A DNA stretch of 64,000 bases, taken from the NCBI GenBank assembly GCA_037176845.1, contig JAYKXP010000013.1, positions 186,001 through 250,000 of the forward strand, given 5' to 3'. This document shows positions 44,764 through 56,154 of this stretch, one piece after another. The notes beneath the pieces are model-generated. The model was not told where the DNA came from and made no database searches. It saw only the letters and a list, made by a program, of their open reading frames with translations. Each line of letters begins with the position of its first letter. The stretch's first letter is position 1. The position numbers were made by a program, and so were the translations under genes. Source of the stretch: Paramarasmius palmivorus. Its lineage: Eukaryota; Basidiomycota; Agaricomycetes; Agaricales; Marasmiaceae.

Positions 44764-47150
44764 ATGTCTCCGATCCTACATTCCATCTTCCAGCTCCGTA
44801 GTAACATTTTAGTTCTGGTGAGACAAAAACCATTGCTCGCAACGACCGCCCACCTAACGTGACCGCTTCTCATACAGTTGCTGTGTGCAGTTATTTTCTT
44901 GCTCGTGGATGAAACGACTGCCCAGCTTGAAATACCCTCGACATGGAGAGTGTGTATTCCAGACTATAGCATGTATCAATGAGGTCTGACGCGCTCTTTA
45001 GAATCCGACGGTCGACATATCCAAACAACTGAGCATCGATATTGCAGCAGCGGCTCTCGACAGAGCAGATGACGAGATCGTTCCAGGTAGATGAAAAGTC
45101 TACCACGATATTACATATCTGCAGACCAATCTATTCTAGATGATTATAGTCTTTACTATACCATGATTCTGGCTGAATTCGACATTGCCACGAATCGGAC
45201 TCCCAGATACAAAGATAAGGTTGTTAACTACTTCAATTTTAACCGGAATAGAAAGTGCGTGTCCTCATCCTTTTATGAGGGCGCATTAACACATGCTATA
45301 CAGGGTCAGTTATTCAACGGTCTATCTCGTTATTGTTGTGCGATTGATCGGCGCACATTAGGTACACTATGGCGCGTATGTACCGTCTATGAATCTTGTC
45401 CGAAATAGGTCGGTTGACACATTATAAAGGCTAGATCCAGTTTTTGGTTATGTCGCTGCTCTAGCCCACATCGCTTACAATGAATCCATGTTTCTCAACA
45501 TTGCCACCCAAACTTGGGACTCCAACAACAACAATATTTTATCCAGTACTGGTGTTCCTCCAGCATTCGAAAATGACACCAAGCTTCGAGATGCACTAGA
45601 TACACGCAGGCAATGTCCAGATTGTAAGCATTGAGGCTACTGGCTATAGAGTCATAAATTCATGGATTGCTCGAATTCCTAGCTGCAGACCTGACTGGTG
45701 GTTTAATGGTGAGCATATTGCTTTACCGAGTTCTATCTGCTGACGATACATTTTCCATAGACTTCTGCTAAGGTTGAAATGACTACCTCTGAAAACCTGT
45801 AGGAGTCTTGTGTTTATATGACTGACGGATCTAATCTTACGCCTTGCTGTAGTCGCTTTCTAAGGTCCAGTGCTTTATTGTGTCCCTAATTTCTTCAAGT
45901 TCCACTCACATGATTTGCAGGCTTTCCGTGTTACTTGCCGAAATCACTCGTAATGAGACATACCTCAACGCTGCCCAACAATACGCCAACCTGCTCCTCT
46001 CGCACCTGTATACGGACGATTCGTTATTTTGGTGGAGAATCGCAGTTAATATGACTGATCCGTGTCAAACTGTCATTAACAAGAGAAAGGAATCTTGGAA
46101 TACAGGCTTCGCACTGGAAGCCCTTGCCATTCTATCCTCGATCAGGCACAATGAAACCATAAGCGAAAGGCACGTCGCGTAATCCACTGTTGCTTCATTA
46201 TTGACCAGTCGCACAGGGTGACAGCCAGTTTGTTTAACTCGTCGAGATATGAGCCGTGGCACGAGTCCACCGATAAAGGAGTTCTAAGTATGTCCTTTCC
46301 GATTCTCATATCTCGAATCTATATAAAATCGTCCTAGAACAGACGGAGGCCATTAACATCGTGCGAGGCTTTGCGACCGTTCGTGCTCGTAAGGAATCTC
46401 ACAGCGCGGATATTGCCGGTTACGTGGGAGGCTATTTGGCGGTTCAGGTAAATGTGAACCGTTGTCACTTGTCGTTACATGCTCATGTATGCTCGTCAGT
46501 ATAATGCAGTGCTTGACAAAGCAACTACTGAAGGAACCAACGTATATGGAAACTCGTGGATTGGACCACCCAACTCCACCTACTCAGTCGATAGTCAGCT
46601 CGCAGCAGCCAGAGTCCTAATCGCCGGTATTGGCCTCGCGTCACAGCTCGAGATACCATCATCGTCAACTTCCCCACCATTAACTTCCCCATCAGAACCA
46701 TCTTCGCCAGAAGCAAAATCTTCTAATGTAGGAGCGATAGTCGGTGGTGTTCTTGGCGGACTATTCTTCATCGCGCTAATTGTCGTTGGCTCACTCTTTA
46801 TCATTCGCCGTCGCAGCCAGCATATGGTATCCCAATCTACTGAGGTCATGCAAGCGTTTCCTGGAAGTGTGGCTAGCACACCGCCGGCGGGAAAACCACG
46901 GCAATCAGAAAAGCGCCGCCAACTCGAAGGAAGGAGGCATATAGTGAGCCCTAGTACTCATCCCCGATCAGAGGAGCCTCAGGCATCGACAGACCTACCG
47001 TCTGGTTCATCGCGATCGTCGCGAAGCGAGCCGTCTACCGTGGAGTTGGTTCAGATGCTGAATCAAAGGTTGCAAGGAGAGCGTTGGGACAGAGAAGAAC
47101 CACCCCCCGGATATTCGAATTGACATTGATATCTATGATGCTAAAATAGT
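42300..47150 (+). repeat. Segmental duplication, unit 1
   Basis: Intergenic blocks and the GH76-like gene here recur in the same order and strand at about 47700-52020. Similarity is patchy between genes but strong within the exons (for example LYTDDSLFWWRI and NMTDPCQTVINKRKESWNTG are shared). The limits are approximate. Confidence 0.6.
44764..47123 (+). CDS. GH76-like protein with C-terminal membrane anchor (copy 2)
   Basis: Starts MSPILHSIFQLRSNILVL at 44764; a GTGAGA..CAG intron leads to LLCAVIFLLVDETTAQLEIP, completing the signal peptide. Later exons carry DISKQLSIDIAAAALDRADD, YYTMILAEFDIAT, VFGYVAALAHIAYNESMFLN, ADLTGGLM, a YLNAAQQYANLLLSHLYTDD segment, KESWNTGFALEALAILSSI, and a last exon with YNAVLDKATTEGTNVYGNSW, a membrane span (VGGVLGGLFFIALIVVGSLF) and the tail VELVQMLNQRLQGERWDREE ending PPPGYSN. 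The layout matches copy 1. The GH76 aspartate pair is not confidently placed. TATA-like AT-rich DNA (TTTATACTTATAAGG) lies about 50 bases upstream. Several central junctions (45100-45430) are unresolved, so a defect there is possible. Confidence 0.65.
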
Positions 47151-49665
47151 TATAATGTGCTATTCTATACTAGTAGTACTTTGTTGTAGGCTCTGCATTA
47201 TTGTCACTGTGACGCGTGTTCAATTCTCCTGCTTTCGCTATGATCTGGAGGCATATCATCATCCGGAGGCTGCTTTCTTGCGATTATCAAATCAACTGTG
47301 TTAGTTCTGGTCTATTTTCACGAGCTGGGACTTGTGCACGCACGATTGATCATCCGCCGAGTCTTTCAGACAAGAATCCGGATGAAGAATTTCCAAAATC
47401 ATTTTCTGGATATCATGAAAGAGAATGAATGAAAGCTGCCGAGCGTTTCGCCATGTCCAGATACGTCTGATTTCTTGTGACTCCTGGAAGCTCTACAGAC
47501 CTGTAAGAAAATAGAAAACACCATATTGTGATGTAACAAACAGTAGATGTGATTTGACGGCTATTAAGGTGCCAGTAGTATACTCCAAAGATAATCGAGA
47601 GGCTTACCCAAAAGCTGAGGCAGATAGCTCCGGTTCATCTTTATGGACAGTCGAAAAGATTCCTTCCGCGAGACTGACTGCTGATGATCAGAATCCCGAA
47701 AACAGATATATGGAATGACGCACCGCCGCTAGGACGAACAAGATGATCGCCATCATACCAGCGATGTAGCACATCTTTTCGCGAGCTCTGCTTTTCCCTG
47801 AACATTGTAGTAGTATCATGATGTCCTGACAGGATAGCGTCTCCCGTGGGTCACGGTGCTGTATCTCTTGCGACGTCTACTTTCGTAAAAAAAATCCCAA
47901 TAGCTGGTCCTGACCTGGTCTGATCATCTGATTTTTCGCAATTGTCATTCTGTTGATTCAAAATCACCGATATCGATAAGTATGGATTAGAGCATATGTA
48001 CAAACGCAAAGTTTCGAACTTCACGTGCTGTTCTGAGCCATTTTTGCGCCAAAAATGAGGTTGCAGATGATATGCTCTATACCTCTATCGTGATAGAACA
48101 GTCGAGTGAGCATAGAATGAAGTCAATGTTTCGAGTGAAAGATTGGTAAGCTTGAGCAAGCGCAAGCAAGCGCCCGATTCGGAGTAAACGGCGTGACTTT
48201 TTGAAGTTTACGTACTTAACCCTAACCCAACATCACGTGATGGCCCCGGGCCGCAGTCGCTCCCGTTTAAGTTGAATAACTTTCTAACCGTTTCCCAACG
48301 GTTTCCCTTGGCAACACTGGGACTGCTACGTTCTCTACCTTGTCTAACGGCCTTCATCATCACAACTTGGTTATTCATCGAACGACACTCAATCACAACA
48401 TCGAGAAACACGCTTGGAAATTGCTTGGAATTCAATGGGCTTGGTGAACTCCGAGTCATGTACGGTACGCATTACCACCGTGACCATTGTGAGCAGCCAT
48501 TTCCAGGGCCGTCAGTATTTTATCTACATGTCCATGAGAATCTTGGATCAGGCCTTTAGTACACGGTGTGTGTTTAATCTATTTCTCTGTAAGATTGGTC
48601 CTTATAATGGGCAGCAGCTGCCAGCCACTTCAAAACGACCTTCGCAAGCTTTCTATGTCACTGGAAATGGAATCCATGGCAGAATTCACCCACATTTTAC
48701 CCTTGATTGTTCAAGAACGCGCCGGACCAACGACCGATTTCCGCAATGGTTGTCTTCTTGATCAGTTTTTCCAGCGACCTCAGTTCAGCTACCGTGACCA
48801 GACAGTTTGTATTAGTGATATCGATTTGCTTTCAATATTGCCATTCTCGCATTGCGGACAATCTCGGATCTCTTGCTTTGATTTTCCAGCACATTACACT
48901 ATTACTGCCGAAAGTCACCGTTCCTTTTTCCTCGCATTACCAAGCATCGACTCGGAAGTCTCATCGCACATATTATGGATAACAGGATAACAGGATCAAC
49001 TTTGACTCGGAGGTCTGACATGATCTGACAGGCGACGGGAGAGATACACTGCCGAAAGCATGGGATATAGTCATCTAACTGCGGGCAATGAGGTGCGGTT
49101 TTAAACACTCCTAGTAATGTCACTTGAAAGTTGACGCTGATTATAATCAATCAGCGCCCTTCCTTGATGTTGTTTCAGTTTGATGATACAGCAGAGGACC
49201 AGGTCGTCCTACACCGCAACAATAGCCTGACTCGAACGATTTAGCTCAGCCTGAGCATGTACAATTCCCTTTTGAATTGACACTATCCCTTAGTTATCTT
49301 TCATGGCCCAAGGGCTCCGAGTCTGGGTTCTACAGGCACTTCGATAACGCGGAAGCATGTTTTTAACGCCGCGCGCCCCACATTTCCTTGTACGGGTTTT
49401 AACATCTCATGATTATCACAATCCTCGTGAGGAGTTGCAGAAGCCGAATAAAATCACTGCTTTCCATCGTCTGATAATTAAATGTTCCGACAACTGCCTC
49501 CCGAATCTTGATCCGGATGCCTACTACTACACTCCCTCATCAATAATGCGGGTGATCATCAAGCAAATCATGTTTGTATGGCAATTCAATGACAACCGTC
49601 ACCTTTCTTGGATCTTTATATAGGGAGCCGTCGTTCTGTCCAAGTTCTGTTGCTGCCCCTCACCA
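47124..49665. other. Intergenic, second half of the segmental duplication
   Basis: No intact gene is seen. A 140-codon frame at 48568-48990 has no recognised family and overlaps DNA shared with the 43-44 kb block, so it may be a relic of a gene that was lost in both copies. No RNA gene or terminal repeats were found. Confidence 0.45.
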
Positions 49666-52020
49666 ATGCCCCCGATTCTATATCTCGTCTTCCAGCTCCG
49701 GAGTCACGTTTTGGTTCCGGTGAGACGGAAACCTATGCTCAAAACCATTGCCTATCTAGCATGACTCCTTCTCACACAGTTGCTGTGTATCGTCACTTCT
49801 TTACTCGTGGATGACACTACCGCCCAGCTTGAAATACCTTCGACATGGAGAGTATGTATACCAGACTATATGATGTATCAACGAAGTCTGACGGCCCACA
49901 CCCTTCAGAAACCGGCATTCGATATATCCAAACAACTGAGCATCGATATTGCAGCGGCGGCTCTCGACAGAGCATATGACGAGGTCGTTCCAGGTATGTG
50001 AAAAGTCTACGACCATATTGCATGTCTACAGACCCATTTATCCTAGATGTGAATAATCTCGACTACACCATGATTCTGGCGGAATTCGACATCGCCACGA
50101 ATCAGACGAGATACAAAGATAAGGTGTTGAACTACTTCAATTTCAACCAGAATAGAAAGTGCGTGTCTTCATCCTTCTATTAGAGCGCATTAACACATTC
50201 TATACAGGGTTAGTTGCATTATCCACCGGTGTATCTCATGATTGTTATGCGAGATTGATATGCGCACATTAGATGTACTATGGCGCGTATGTACTGTCTA
50301 TGAATATTATCCGAAATAGGTTGGTTGACACAGCATAAAGGCTAGATCCAATTTTTGGTTATGCCGCTGCCCTAGCCCACATCGCTTACAGCGATTCCAT
50401 GCTTCTCAACATTGCCACCGAAGCTTGGGACTCCAACAGCAACAACGTCTTACCGAGTACTGGTGTTCCTCCAGCATTTGAAAACAACCCCGAGCTGCGA
50501 GATGCATTGGATAAACATAGGCAATGTTCAAACTGTGAGGAGCATAGGTACTAGCTATAGAGTCGCAAATTCATTGATTGTTTGAATTCCTAGCTGCAGA
50601 CCTGACGGGTGGCCTAATGGTGAGCCGCGGCATATTGCTTATCAGTTCTATTCGCTAACGGCGATGCACTTTCATAGCAATATGCTGACTCTAAAATGGT
50701 TACCTCTGACAATATGTAGAAGCCTTGCACTTATATCACTGACGGATTTAATCTTACCCCTTGATGGAGTCGCTTTTTCAGGTTCAGTGCTTTATCGCGT
50801 CTCTAATTTCTTCCACTCACTTGATTTGCAGGCTTTCCGGATTACTTTACGAAGTCACTCGTAATGAGACATACCTCAACGCTGCGCAACAATACGTCAA
50901 CCTGCTCCTCTCGCACTTGTATACGGACGATTCGTTATTTTGGTGGAGAATCGAAGTTAATATGACTGATCCGTGTCAAACTGTCATTAACAAGAGAAAG
51001 GAATCTTGGAATACAGGCTACGCACTGGAAGCCCTTGCCATTCTATCGTCTATCAGGCACAATGAAACCATAAACGAGAGGCGCGTCGCGTAATCTATTG
51101 TTGCTTCATTATTGACCAGTCCGAGTCGTACAGGGTGACAGCCAGTTTGTCTGCCTCGTCGATATACCCGAATTGGCACGATTCTGTCGTTGAAGGGATT
51201 CTGAGTGCGTACTTTGCCGTCTTCGCAACTCATATCTCTGTATTGAATTTTGTGGGACTTCCCAGAATCAACGGAGGCAATAAACATTGTGAGGGGCTTT
51301 GCGACCGTCCATGCGCGCAACGAGTCCTTCAGCTCTGATGTTTCCAGTTACGTCGGAAGCTATTTAGCGGTTCAGGTAACCTGTGGTTTGTGCTACCTTT
51401 CCAACAATTCTGCTCACAGAGCCTTCTTTTAGTACAATGCGGTGCTCGACAAAGCAACTATCGGCGGGACTAATATATATGGAAACAAATGGATCGGTCC
51501 AGCCAATACCTCTTACTCCGTCGACAGTCAACTTGTCGCAGCCAGAGTTCTGATAGCTGGGATTGGCCTCGCATTACAACACGAAGCGCCTCCCCCAGCG
51601 AAATCCGTGCCGGGGACGCCCCCGTCGGATGAAAAAGCGTCTCATGTGAGACTCGGAGCGATAGTCGGTGGGGTTCTTGGCGCAATGTGTTTCATCGCAC
51701 TAGTCGTCGTTGGTGTACTCTTCATTATTCGCCGACGCCAACGCCAACGTGTAGTATCCGTACCCAAGGGGGCAGGACAAGTGATTCCGGATGATACAGA
51801 AGAGACCGCGGTTGGCTTTCTTCCTTCGTTTACCAGGGGTCCGGGACCCTTGATACCACAAGCAGGAAATAGAGAAGTGCGAAAACTGAGGGAAAGAGGG
51901 CATATTGTAAGTTTAAACCCAAACTAGGTGATTCACGATCTGCTCACGGCTCACATGCTAAACCAGAGATTACAAGGTGCTCAAGAGGAACCACCACTTC
52001 CGGAATATTCTAGATAATCT
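47700..52020 (+). repeat. Segmental duplication, unit 2
   Basis: This is the direct-repeat partner of the segment at about 42300-47150, with the same order: diverged intergenic blocks and then a GH76-like gene. The offset is roughly 5 kb. The limits are approximate because intergenic parts have drifted. Confidence 0.6.
49666..51927 (+). CDS. GH76-like protein with C-terminal membrane anchor (copy 3), truncated tail
   Basis: Starts MPPILYLVFQLRSHVLVP at 49666, then LLCIVTSLLVDDTTAQLEIP after an intron. Exons parallel copy 2: DISKQLSIDIAAAALDRAYD, YTMILAEFDIATNQT, IFGYAAALAHIAYSDSMLLN, LYEVTRNETYLNAAQQYVN, KESWNTGYALEALAILSSI, INIVRGFATVHARNESFSSD, YNAVLDKATIGGTNIYGNKW and a membrane span (VGGVLGAMCFIALVVVGVLF). 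The frame ends at a TAG at 51925-51927. Past that stop the same frame stays open to a TAA at 52015-52017 and encodes MLNQRLQGAQEEPPLPEYSR, matching the tail of copy 2. So the shared cytosolic motif has been cut off by one nonsense change. A TATATA lies about 45 bases before the start. Confidence 0.65.
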
Positions 52021-52605
52021 GTACTAGTAGAGAGGCACCGTACTGAATTGTTTGTGCACGCCCGATGTTCTTATAGCACCACATTGGCAGCAAATGCAAA
52101 ATACTAGGAGGAAGAAAACCTGAAAGAGTTGTATCAGACGCAGAAACAGGAACATAGCAATTACACGTACCTCCCGCCAGCCCCGAATTCTTTGTCCTGG
52201 CATTCCGTCACCCTCGATGAACTGAAATCACGCCACAATCGCGTATCACTATTTTTGAGGCGCATAGTAAGTGATAAGGCGCTTCTCATGTGAACACGTT
52301 CCTCGTCTTCGAAGCACCAAAGTCTTGACACTTCGGCCGACACCCAGCATAAACCAACTAAACGACGCTTTCGGCGGGAATTCCAGAAGCCCCAGGAGAT
52401 ATCATCTGAGCAATGCTGAGCTTTTTTACTGAAAATAACACAGAAATGACTCACGTTTTACATGTGGAACATGAGAGTAGAAAAGAAACCCTTATCGGGA
52501 AATTACGCGATCGAGGGGAATGATTGCGCACGGACCAGTCATCAATTTTTCCATATCAACCAGAACCGCGACCATGACATAGAAGACTCCGCCTTTCCCT
52601 TTCCC

Positions 52606-55600
52606 ATGGAGAAGCTACCGCTGCCAGGGCCAGTACAGCGACGAAAACCTCGTTTTCTACCCCTGCTTGCTCTGCTCATCCCCCTAGCTTGCCTCTCGTA
52701 CCTCAATCTCAACCTTTCGACGACTCAAAGTCAACGTCCTTCTCGTGTCGTTCGTGTACCGAGAAATGCAGCTCAGCTCATCGACAAATGCTCTACGTTG
52801 AATGTTTTACCAGCTCCTCCACCCGACTTTCATAACCGAACCGTTTCTGACCGATATGACCCGCCTTTAACGCCAAAGAAACCGATCTTGATACGCAATG
52901 CAACGATTTGGACTGGAGAGGTTGCGGAAGGACTGGAGATTGTATTTGGAGATGTGTTGTTTGACAAGGGTGTTATTCGGTCTGTTGGGCCTACAGAGTA
53001 CGGCTCTTTGAAGGATGTTGAGGAAATCGACGTCAACGGTGCTTGGGTTACGCCTGGTATTGTCGACCTGCATTCTCATATCGGCGTTGGTTCTTCACCC
53101 GGACTGAGCGGAAGCAGTGACACCAATTCGAGGAAGGGGATTACTCAGCCTTGGTTGAGATCCTTGGATGGGTTGAACACGTATGATGAGTCGTATAGGC
53201 TCAGTCGTTCTGGAGGTGTAACGACGGCAGTTGTATTACCTGGCAGTGCTAATGCCATTGGTATGTCTGTCGCTCCCTTGTCTGTTTGTCGTTGCTAATC
53301 GAACCACAGGTGGCCAAGCGTTCCCTATCAAGTTACGCCCAACGTCTGAGAGGTCTTCATCGTCACTCCTCCTGGAACCGCCCTTCTCAATCGACACCCT
53401 GAATCCGACGTATCTCCCAGGTCGCTGGCGCCAGCTCAAACAAGCATGTGGTGAAAATCCTTCTCGAGTGTATAGCGGAACACGTATGGACACTATCTGG
53501 GCATTCAGAGCTGCTTATGAAGAAGCTCGCAAGCTCAAAGTCAAACAAGACGCGTTTTGCGAAAATGTTTTAGCCGGAAGCTGGACGGAGGTATACGAAG
53601 AAGGAGGCGAGTTCCCTGACGATCTACAATGGGAAGCTCTCGTGGACGTATTGCGTGGCAGGGTCAAGATCCAAAACCATTGTTATGAGCCTACGGACTT
53701 GGATGGGATCGTCAGGGTGCGCGTTTTCTTACGCTCAGAGTTACGTATATGCTAACAAAGCCCTGACAGCTAACAAACGAATTCAACTTTTCAATCGCTG
53801 CCTTCCACCACGCCTCCGAAGCCTACCTTGTCCCCAATCTCCTCAAAAAAGCCTTTGGCCACACCCCCGGTATCGCATTATTCGCCACCAATGCTCGATT
53901 CAAACGCGAGTCATACCGTGCTTCGGAATACGCTCCTGCTATTCTAGCAAGTGATGGTATCGACGTGGTGTTGAAGAGTGATCACCCCGTAACGAATTCG
54001 AGGCACTTGATCTTTGAGGCTCAGCAGGCTTTTTATTATGGTTTGAGCGCCAGCTTGGCGTTGGCGAGTGTGACAACGACCCCAGCAAAGATTGCGGGGT
54101 TGGATCATCGTGTCGGAAAGGTTAAAGCTGGATGGGATGCTGGTGAGCCTTTTTTCTTCCTGGTCTTGTCCTGTGGTGTGCTATACTGACAATTTCTCTT
54201 AGATCTCGTTATATGGGACTCTCATCCCTTGGCTCTAAGCTCAACACCACTCCAAGTCTTCATCGACGGTATCCCTCAACTCGATACTCCATCAGCCTCG
54301 TTGCAGCCTTCGTCAATCAAGACGCAAAGCGTACCACGTACGCCAGATTGGGAACAAGAAGCCCAGGAAGCCATAGCGTTTGATGGGCTGCCTCCTTTGG
54401 AGCCGAAGAGAGAGGTCGAGTTGGATGAAGCCGGGAAGGGTGTGGTATTCAATGGCGTTGGTTCGCTCTATCTGAAGAAGGGTGGCAAGGTTGTTGAGGT
54501 ATTTGGTTTGAAGAGTGGAAAAGAAGGTGCGAAGGTGGTTGTGGAAGGGGGACGAGTGGTTTGTGTGTCTGGTGTTGGTGCCGTGGAAGGACTGGGGTTG
54601 TGTACCGCGAGCCAGCTCAATAAGAAGTATGTTCATGTCGATTTGGAAGGCGGATCGTTATCGTAAGTCGCTATGCTCCTCCTATTTTTCTTTCTTGCTG
54701 ATCACTATGACAGACCTGGCTTGACAAACTACGGCTCTCCGCTTGGGCTCGTCCACATCTCTGGCGAGAGTTCTACTCAAGACTCCGGCGGAGGAGGTAC
54801 CCGTGCCGTCGACGGGCTACTCTTCGGGAGCAGAGATGCATTGTTGGCGCATCATCATGGAACGACGCTATCCGTTACACCTCCTGTATCACTTTCTCTT
54901 GACCCCGGGATTAGCACGCTTCTCTCTACTGGCTCGGGGCATAAGCTAGAGAAGGGGGCGGTGGTGAAGGACGAAATTGCTGCGCACGTAGAGGTCAGGC
55001 TTCCGGATGGTTCTAATGGAATTGGGACGATTCGGAGCGCGTTGGAAGGGGGTGCAGGGGTTTGGGGAAGGATTCGTTCGGTATGGGTCTTTCTTGTTGT
55101 TTTTGGTGAGGTTAGCTAACGGATTTGGTGAACAGGGCGAGTTACCTCTGGTTGTGGAAGCACATTCCGCGGATGTTATTGCCTCTCTCATCGAGCTCAA
55201 ACGGAACTCAACCAATGCTAACGTCAACCTCGTCGTCGCAGGTGCTACTGAAGCTCACCTACTAGCTACCGAACTAGGTGAAGCTGGTGTAGGTGTACTC
55301 ATTAAACCGAGTAGACCATTCCCTGATTCATGGGAAGACGTTCGTTTGTACGTGTTCCTACTTGTAATACATGTCCTCCTACTAAATTTGATGACGACAG
55401 ACTCCCGGGCCCACCTCTAACACCCAAATCGGCCATCCAAACTCTTCTCGATGCCGACGTTACGGTTGGTATTGGCGTTGACGGTAGGGGTTGCTGGTCA
55501 AGGAACCTTCGGTTCGATGCTGGATGGGCAGGTTTGGAAGCAGGGTTGTCTGTAGCCGATGCTTTAAGCTTGGCTAGTACGAATGTGGATAAGTTGTTTG

Positions 55601-55722
55601 GAATCCAGGGGGAAGATGCGGATTCGGATTTGGTTGCTACGAAAGGAGGTACGCTATTGAATTTCGAAGGCAAGGTGGTTGGCATTGTTAGTACGAGAAG
55701 AGGAGTGGTTGAGCTGTTTTGA
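52606..55722 (+). CDS. Membrane-anchored amidohydrolase (CE9-labelled type), copy B
   Basis: The start at 52606 (MEKLPLPGPVQRRKPRFLPL) matches the anchor start of copy A; an upstream in-frame ATG at 52462 is less likely. Exons join in phase at GTATGT, GTGCGC, GTGAGC, GTAAGT-like, GTATGG and GTACGT donors to about 900 residues. Landmarks are ILIRNATIWTGEVAEG, GIVDLHSHIGVG, LTNEFNFSIAAFHHASEAYL, VVLKSDHPVTNSRHLIF, LDHRVGKVKAGWDA, VHVDLEGGSLS, PGLTNYGSPLGLVHI, VVAGATEAHLLATELGEAGV and GGTLLNFEGKVVGIVS. It is nearly colinear with copy A but has one, not two, stem units. Enzyme class: metal-dependent hydrolase of the amidohydrolase superfamily; substrate unknown. It sits directly before copy C on the same strand. 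Confidence 0.78.
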
Positions 55723-56154
55723 GTGAACGTGAATGATGAAGTTATTAACGATGTACACGCATGGAATATCTATTTATTGGTTCAGATTATCTAAATATGA
55801 GTTGCAATTGCTCCTCGTGAACCTCACTCGCGGCATAGTGTTTATGACCATGTAAGGTACAAATTCGCTGTCGCTATCGGGTTCCTTAACGGAGTCAGAA
55901 CGGTTCAACTAACGTGCTTTCGAGTTCTTTTCTAGTAAGTACTCTTCAACCTCGTCACGTTTGGCATCTTGCAAGCTGCAACTATTTCGCTTCTATCGCA
56001 AGACTGCAGCCCATACAACGCAGGAAGGCCATTTGGGAAAGAAGTATGTATGCTGACATAGCACACCCTATGTAACTCCCAGGAGTGATGAATCATTACT
56101 CGCATCATCAGATCATGCGCCTACATATATCTCCGGCCGGTAAGCTTTCTTTTC

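Noticed and set aside
48568..48990. A 140-codon plus-strand frame
   Set aside because: It lies in a decayed duplicated block, has no recognisable domain, and its counterpart near 43-44 kb is not open.
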